DNA of 5,276 bases from Christensenella sp. UBA7102 (GTDB taxonomy: Bacteria > Bacillota > Clostridia > Christensenellales > UBA1750), in the NCBI GenBank assembly GCA_002492415.1, contig DKYK01000030.1:1-5276 (forward strand), in the 5' to 3' direction. Below, in pieces: positions 1-3,269 of this stretch. A model generated the notes under the pieces. The model was not told where the DNA came from. It searched no databases and saw only the letters and a list, made by a program, of their open reading frames with translations. Position numbers and translations under genes: made by a program. Numbering within the stretch: the first letter of the stretch is position 1; each line of letters opens with the position of its first letter.

Positions 1-157
1 CGCAGGCTTGAGCCTGGCCGCTTATGTGCGCACCGCGATCGCCGAGAAGATGGAGCGCGACGGCGTGCCGGAGGAAAAGCGCATAACCGCATCCATCTCC
101 GGGGCAAAGCGCCCGGAAAAAGCTGATGGAAACGAGGGCGAAGACGACGACAGCTGA
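1..157 (+). CDS. RHH-like small protein, copy 1 (5'-truncated by window edge)
   Basis: This is the C-terminal part of a small protein. The frame is open from base 2 and ends at TGA 155-157, giving 51 visible residues that match residues 41-91 of the complete copy at 270-554. The visible part begins with the second helix of the presumed RHH fold (AGLSLAAYVRTAIAEKMERD) and ends in an acidic tail rich in D and E. Compared with copy 2 it has Thr for Ala in the helix, Gly for Glu in the tail, a re-worked segment before the final DDDS, and a stop three codons earlier. The N-terminal strand, which would contact DNA in an RHH protein, lies outside the window, so it cannot be known whether this copy is intact. 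Function by family resemblance only: a possible DNA-binding regulator or antitoxin-like protein. No toxin gene is visible next to it. Confidence 0.7.
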   Translation, partial: AGLSLAAYVRTAIAEKMERDGVPEEKRITASISGAKRPEKADGNEGEDDDS

Positions 158-187
158 AGCGAGGGAGAGGAGTGCAAGGGCGGAGAC
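1..187 (+). repeat. Direct repeat, left copy of RHH gene duplication
   Basis: This stretch aligns without gaps to 389-544 up to base 156, with mismatches at 32, 102, 121, 129, 132, 135-138 and 141 (10 of 156). It then continues more loosely, with about 6 bp of length difference, through the GGAGAC at 182-187 (576-581 in the right copy). After that the two sequences diverge. The left limit of the repeat is outside the window. Confidence 0.9.
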
Positions 188-199
188 CGGATCTTTTCC

Positions 200-230
200 T
201 TGTTTAACGAAATGATGCCATATACATATT
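200..230 (+). promoter_or_regulatory. Candidate promoter for RHH copy 2
   Basis: TTGTTT at 200-205 could be a -35 element. The AT-rich stretch at 219-230 offers several -10 candidates: TATACA at 221-226 with a short 15-bp spacer, or TACATA at 223-228 with 17 bp. The same stretch is a tandem hexamer, CATATA then CATATT (219-230). The region is clearly richer in A+T than the surrounding coding DNA, which supports a regulatory role. The exact boxes are uncertain. Confidence 0.4.
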
Positions 231-255
231 ACGATGTCGAGGCAATTTTGATAAA

Positions 256-262
256 AAGGGGG
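256..262 (+). promoter_or_regulatory. Ribosome binding site fixing the GTG start of RHH copy 2
   Basis: AAGGGGG lies 7 bases before GTG 270-272. No ATG in this frame offers a better start, so this purine-rich site supports the GTG. Confidence 0.65.
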
Positions 263-269
263 AAGAAAA

Positions 270-554
270 GTGCCTGCATCAGAAGCAAGACTCCGTGCAA
301 ACAAGAAGTACGCGGCCAAGACTTATGAGCCGCTGGCTATCAATGTGCTGCAGGGCGAGCGTGCCGTAGTTACAGCGGCCGCAAAGGACGCAGGCTTGAG
401 CCTGGCCGCTTATGTGCGCGCCGCGATCGCCGAGAAGATGGAGCGCGACGGCGTGCCGGAGGAAAAGCGCATAACCGCATCCATCTCCGAGGCAAAGCGC
501 CCGGAAAAGGCTGATGAAACCGGATACGGAGACGACGACAGCTGCGGCGAGTGA
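270..554 (+). CDS. Small RHH-like putative DNA-binding protein, copy 2
   Basis: A 94-residue protein starting at GTG 270 and ending at TGA 552-554. It has a basic N-terminus (residues 1-17, with RANKKYAAKTYE), a possible DNA-contacting beta strand around 19-29 (YEPLAINVLQG), a first helix around 31-41, a turn at Gly42-Leu43, and a second helix at 44-60 (SLAAYVRAAIAEKMERD). A charged tail ends in DDDSCGE. The layout of basic arm, short strand, 'GxSLAAYVRxAI' helix and variable acidic tail resembles small Arc/CopG-like ribbon-helix-helix proteins often annotated in Clostridia as hypothetical or antitoxin-like. That assignment is by pattern and was not searched. RHH proteins usually act as dimers and often repress their own promoter; here that is inference. 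It stands about 100 bases before glmU in the same direction, but glmU appears to have its own promoter. No partner toxin is visible. Confidence 0.8.
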   Translation: MPASEARLRANKKYAAKTYEPLAINVLQGERAVVTAAAKDAGLSLAAYVRAAIAEKMERDGVPEEKRITASISEAKRPEKADETGYGDDDSCGE

Positions 555-581
555 GCGGGGCGCAGGGGGAAGGGTGGAGAC
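389..581 (+). repeat. Direct repeat, right copy of RHH gene duplication
   Basis: This is the counterpart of 1-187 at an offset of 388 bp, covering codon 41 to just past the stop of RHH copy 2. The first 128 aligned bases differ at only three positions. The changes then cluster at 517-529, in the codons for the acidic tail. The TGA that ends copy 1 is TGC here (543-545), which adds Cys-Gly-Glu. Confidence 0.9.
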
Positions 582-590
582 TGCGCGCTC

Positions 591-619
591 TTGCATTGCC
601 TGCGCATTGCTGGTAAAAT
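591..619 (+). promoter_or_regulatory. Candidate sigma-A-type promoter for glmU
   Basis: TTGCAT (591-596) and TAAAAT (614-619) are separated by exactly 17 bp. TG at 611-612 plus one base precedes the -10, making an extended -10 (TGGTAAAAT). Transcription would start near 626 and leave a short leader of about 29 bases before the glmU ATG. The spacer contains two GCATTGC repeats (593-599 and 604-610), 11 bp apart. This is the best promoter match in the window. Confidence 0.7.
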
Positions 620-638
620 AAGAAAGCTAAAATGCGAT

Positions 639-645
639 AAAGGAG
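639..645 (+). promoter_or_regulatory. Ribosome binding site deciding the glmU start
   Basis: AAAGGAG lies 9 bases before ATG 655. An in-frame TTG at 649 is only 3 bases away, too close to be used, so the ATG is preferred. It also gives the usual GlmU N-terminus, MNTTAIILAAG. Confidence 0.8.
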
Positions 646-654
646 CGTTTGCTG

Positions 655-2028
655 ATGAACACGACGGCGATCATACTGGCTGCGGGCGAGGGCACGCGCA
701 TGAAGAGCAAGGTCCATAAGGTGCTGCACACCCTCTGTGGCCGCGCGATGGTGGACTATCCGATCCGCACCGTCCGCGCGCTGGGCGTGGAGCGCCCCGT
801 GGTCGTGGTTGGCCACGCGGCGGAGTGCGTGCGCGCACACCTGAGCGATACCGTGGACTTTGCCGTGCAGGATAAATCCACCGGCTGGGGCACCGGCCAT
901 GCCGTGATGAGCGCGCAGCCCTTCATCCCAGCCGACGGCCTGGTGTTCATACTGGCAGGCGACATGCCGCTGCTGCGCGTGACCGATCTTGAGCGCATGC
1001 GCGATGCGGTAGAGACCGGCGCCGCAGGCGCGATGCTCACCGCGGTCGCGGGCGACCCCACCGGCTACGGCCGCGTGCTGCGCGACGAAACGGGCGCCGT
1101 CTCCGCCATTGTCGAACACCGCGACTGCACGGCGGAGCAGCTGGGTGTGAAGGAAATCAACGCCTCGGTTTACTGCTTCCGCGTTTCCGCGCTGCTCTCC
1201 GCGCTGCCGCGCATTGGGAACGACAACAACCAGCACGAGTACTACCTGACGGACGTCGTGTCCATTCTCCGAGCAGACGGCTTGCGCATCGAGCCCATCG
1301 TCGTGCCGATGGAGGACTGCATGGGCATCAACGATCGGGTGCAGCTGTCTCAGGCCACAAAGGTCATGCAGCGCCGCATCAACGAGCGATTGATGCGCGC
1401 CGGCGTCACGATCATCGATCCGGACCATACATATATTGAGGATGCCGTGACCATCGGGCAGGACACCGTCGTCCACCCCGGATGCACGCTGCAGGGCGAT
1501 ACCGTTATCGGCAGCGATTGTACCCTGCTGCCCCACTGCCGCATGAGCAACGCGGTTGTCGGCGATGCAACCACGGTTGAGGCCTCCGTGCTCATCGATT
1601 GCCGAGTAGGCAGCCATACCACCGTCGGACCTAACGCTTACCTGCGCCCCAAGGCGTGCGTGGGCAACCATTGCCGCATCGGAGACTTTGTGGAAATCAA
1701 GAATTCCAACATCGGCGACGGCACCAAAGTCTCACATCTGACGTATGTGGGCGATGCGGACCTGGGTAAAAATATCAATTTGGGCTGCGGCGTGGTGTTT
1801 TCTAATTATGACGGCAAGCGCAAGTATCGCGCGACGGTGGGCGACGGCGCCTTTATCGGCTGCAACGTCAACCTCGTCTCGCCGGTCGCCGTCCAAGCGG
1901 GCGCATACATTGCCGCAGGCTCTACCATTACCGAGGACGTGCCGGGCGGCGCATTGGCCATTGCGCGCGAACGCCAGCGCAACCTGGAAGGCTGGGTAGA
2001 GGCGCGCAAGGCGGAGGGAAAGCTGTAA
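655..2028 (+). CDS. glmU: Bifunctional GlmU: glucosamine-1-P acetyltransferase / GlcNAc-1-P uridyltransferase
   Basis: A 457-residue cytoplasmic enzyme (E. coli GlmU has 456). It acetylates glucosamine-1-phosphate with acetyl-CoA, then couples the product to UTP to give UDP-GlcNAc for peptidoglycan and other glycans. The N-terminal pyrophosphorylase domain (about 1-230) has LAAGEGTRM at 8-16, Lys22 in HKVLH, GTGHA at 79-83, the metal-binding AGDMPLL (Asp103), GYGR at 137-140, Glu154 in IVEHRD, Asn169 in EINASVY and Asn226 in GIND. The C-terminal left-handed beta-helix (about 250-440) shows hexapeptide repeats and the acetyltransferase residues Arg331, Lys349, His361 (VSHLTYVGD, the likely catalytic base), Tyr364, Asn384 in SNYDG and Lys390, ending with RERQRNLEGW. 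All expected active-site residues are present, so it should be functional. Upstream is its own candidate promoter; downstream its TAA overlaps the pth ATG by one base. GlmU in front of Pth is a familiar Firmicutes arrangement, but prs, often found between them, is absent. Confidence 0.97.
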   Translation: MNTTAIILAAGEGTRMKSKVHKVLHTLCGRAMVDYPIRTVRALGVERPVVVVGHAAECVRAHLSDTVDFAVQDKSTGWGTGHAVMSAQPFIPADGLVFILAGDMPLLRVTDLERMRDAVETGAAGAMLTAVAGDPTGYGRVLRDETGAVSAIVEHRDCTAEQLGVKEINASVYCFRVSALLSALPRIGNDNNQHEYYLTDVVSILRADGLRIEPIVVPMEDCMGINDRVQLSQATKVMQRRINERLMRAGVTIIDPDHTYIEDAVTIGQDTVVHPGCTLQGDTVIGSDCTLLPHCRMSNAVVGDATTVEASVLIDCRVGSHTTVGPNAYLRPKACVGNHCRIGDFVEIKNSNIGDGTKVSHLTYVGDADLGKNINLGCGVVFSNYDGKRKYRATVGDGAFIGCNVNLVSPVAVQAGAYIAAGSTITEDVPGGALAIARERQRNLEGWVEARKAEGKL

Positions 2029-2591
2029 TGTACGTGGTGGTAGGGCTCGGAAATCCCGATAAAAAATACGAACACACCCGTCACAACGTAGGCTTTGATG
2101 TGTTGAGCATACTGAGCACCCAGCTGCACACCCCCATCACCAAATTGCGCTGCAAGTCGCTGGTGGGCGAGGGCAGCGTCGGCGGGGAGCGCGTCATACT
2201 GGCCGCTCCGCAGACCTATATGAATCTTTCGGGCGAGGCCGTTGTGCAGCTGATGAATTGGTACAAGGTCAGGCCGCAGAATCTCATCGTCGTCTATGAC
2301 GACGTGGACCTGGAGGCAGGCAAGCTGCGCGTGCGCGCTGCGGGCAGCGCGGGCACGCACAACGGCATGCGCTCTGTCATCGGGCTCACCGGCCAGCAAA
2401 CCTTTCCACGCGTGCGCGTGGGCATCGGAAAGCCTGACCATCCCGGCTATGATCTGGCCGATTATGTGCTGGGTCGCTACCCAAAGGAACAGCAGCAAAC
2501 CATGTTTGACGCCTTTCTGCGCGCGGCGGATGCGGTCAAGGAAATCATCCAAAATGGCACGGAAAAAGCGATGGCGAAGTACAATGGCTAA
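2028..2591 (+). CDS. pth: Peptidyl-tRNA hydrolase
   Basis: A 187-residue enzyme of the usual bacterial Pth size. It cleaves the ester bond of peptidyl-tRNAs that fall off the ribosome and so recycles the tRNA. Family motifs are in order: GLGNP at 6-10 (Asn9), Tyr14, TRHNVG with the catalytic His19, PQTYMNLSG with Asn66, YDDVDL with Asp92, and GSAGTHNGMRS with Asn112. Together these are the His/Asp/Asn set known from E. coli Pth (His20, Asp93, Asn10, Asn68, Asn114). The start ATG overlaps the glmU stop (TAATG), and GGAGG at 2013-2017, inside the glmU end, lies 10 bases before it. Translation is therefore probably coupled to glmU. The last 8 bases overlap the next gene. In Bacillus this gene is called spoVC and also lies between glmU and mfd. 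Confidence 0.96.
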   Translation: MYVVVGLGNPDKKYEHTRHNVGFDVLSILSTQLHTPITKLRCKSLVGEGSVGGERVILAAPQTYMNLSGEAVVQLMNWYKVRPQNLIVVYDDVDLEAGKLRVRAAGSAGTHNGMRSVIGLTGQQTFPRVRVGIGKPDHPGYDLADYVLGRYPKEQQQTMFDAFLRAADAVKEIIQNGTEKAMAKYNG

Positions 2592-3117
2592 GCTCTATGT
2601 AATTCGCCACGGCCAGACGGAGTGGAACGTCCAGAACCGCGTCTGCGGCCGCGCGGACATTCCGCTGGATGAAGCGGGCGTCGCGCAGGCACGGGCGGCG
2701 GCTGTGCAGCTGCGCGGCGTGCATTTGGAGCGAGTCATTGCGTCGCCCCTGATGCGTGCCCGGCAGACGGCGCAGCTTTTGCTGGAGGAGAGCGGCATTG
2801 CGCTGCCCATTGAGATTGACGCACGCATCATCGAGCAGGATTTTGGTTCGTTTGATGGACTGGATCGCGCGGAGGAGAGTTTCAGGCAGCAGCGCCGTCA
2901 GGCCCCGCTCCGGCAGGGTGGCGGCGAGAGCGCGTTTGACGTGGTGCACCGCGTCTACTCGCTGCTGGATGAACTGCGCGCAGATCAGCGCGACGTGCTT
3001 CTTGTTTGCCATGGCGCCGTCAGCCGCGCCATTCGCAGCTATTTTGTCAGCATGACGGATGGCGAGTACTTCGATTACCTCGCGGGCAACTGCGAGCTGG
3101 TGGAGTACGAATTTTAG
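2584..3117 (+). CDS. Histidine phosphatase family protein (phosphoglycerate mutase-like)
   Basis: A 177-residue single-domain protein of the histidine phosphatase superfamily, branch 1. These enzymes transfer phosphate through a phosphohistidine. The nucleophile is His9 in LYVIRHGQTEWN (Arg8-His9-Gly10). SPLMRARQTA at 54-63 gives the second conserved Arg (Arg58), Glu84 in EQDFGSFDG is the likely acid/base, Gly-Glu-Ser at 114-116 is also typical, and the second catalytic histidine is His143 in LVCHGAVSR. The motif set is complete, so it should be active, but the substrate cannot be read from the sequence. Short relatives include alpha-ribazole phosphatases, broad-range sugar phosphatases and cofactor-dependent mutases; at 177 residues it is short for a true phosphoglycerate mutase (about 230-250). 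The ATG lies inside the pth end (8-base overlap) and no strong ribosome binding site is visible, so translational coupling is likely. A longer in-frame extension back to 2296 only shadows pth. Confidence 0.92.
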   Translation: MAKLYVIRHGQTEWNVQNRVCGRADIPLDEAGVAQARAAAVQLRGVHLERVIASPLMRARQTAQLLLEESGIALPIEIDARIIEQDFGSFDGLDRAEESFRQQRRQAPLRQGGGESAFDVVHRVYSLLDELRADQRDVLLVCHGAVSRAIRSYFVSMTDGEYFDYLAGNCELVEYEF

Positions 3118-3199
3118 ATTCCCCTTGCGGGAAGCCGATCGCCTTCGGTGGACTGAAGGGTGAAGGGCGGCAAGAAACGCCGCTTCGGCAGTATATTCG

Positions 3200-3248
3200 G
3201 CCTCAACCGCAGCCCCCGCTTTCGGGTGCTGCGGCACAAGGCGTTTTT
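3200..3248 (+). terminator. Possible imperfect intrinsic terminator or attenuator before mfd
   Basis: CCGCAGC (3207-3213) pairs with GCTGCGG (3228-3234). After one C/T mismatch, CCCG/CGGG adds four more pairs around loop CTTT. An outer GCCT/AGGC pair (3200-3203 with 3239-3242) extends the stem across a small internal loop and places TTTTT (3244-3248) one base after it. The T-tract is short and the stem is interrupted, so partial termination or attenuation is as likely as a full stop. It ends only 6 bases before the mfd Shine-Dalgarno. Confidence 0.35.
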
Positions 3249-3253
3249 GGGAG

Positions 3254-3260
3254 AAGGAGG
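3254..3260 (+). promoter_or_regulatory. Strong ribosome binding site of mfd
   Basis: AAGGAGG, nearly the full anti-Shine-Dalgarno complement, lies 9 bases before ATG 3270. It fixes the mfd start and shows that mfd does not depend on coupling to the gene upstream. Confidence 0.85.
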
Positions 3261-3269
3261 AGGGAGTAT

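Larger units (their letters stand above)
3118..3269 (+). other. Structured intergenic region between phosphatase gene and mfd
   Basis: These 152 bases hold no convincing gene but several inverted repeats. One is a 7-bp stem with loop TGGA at 3142-3159 (CCTTCGG/CTGAAGG). Another is a 5-bp stem at 3167-3183 (GCGGC/GCCGC), which competes with a small GCCG/CGGC hairpin at 3179-3189. The third and longest, at 3207-3234, is listed separately as a possible terminator. TATATT at 3192-3197 resembles a -10 box but lacks a matching -35. In Bacillus the fin gene occupies the position before mfd; nothing like it is recognisable here. Confidence 0.55.

Noticed and set aside
215..328. 37-codon frame beginning MPYTYYDVEAIL, overlapping the start of RHH copy 2
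   Set aside because: The start has a faint look of a small HTH or excisionase-like protein (DVEAIL), but there is no ribosome binding site, it overlaps the promoter and the RHH start in another frame, and it stops after 37 codons.
1..600. Toxin-antitoxin module around the RHH-like genes
   Set aside because: No toxin-like frame is present beside either visible copy; the neighbour of copy 1 is copy 2, and the neighbour of copy 2 is glmU.
649..657. Upstream TTG start for glmU adding two residues
   Set aside because: It is only 3 bases from the Shine-Dalgarno; ATG 655 has correct spacing and gives the usual N-terminus.
370..1671. Long minus-strand open frame (433 codons) opposite RHH copy 2 and glmU
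   Set aside because: It is antisense to two well-supported genes, the protein shows no recognisable domain, and G+C-rich coding DNA often leaves such open shadow frames.
1806..2552. Minus-strand open frame of 248 codons opposite the glmU end and pth
   Set aside because: Both plus-strand genes here have complete active-site motifs; the opposite frame has none.
2296..2583. N-terminal extension of the phosphatase back to an ATG at 2296
   Set aside because: The extension is pth sequence read in another frame; histidine phosphatases start just before the RHG motif, which fits ATG 2584.
3192..3197. TATATT as a -10 box of a separate mfd promoter
   Set aside because: No -35-like sequence lies 16-18 bp upstream and there is no extended -10 TG.
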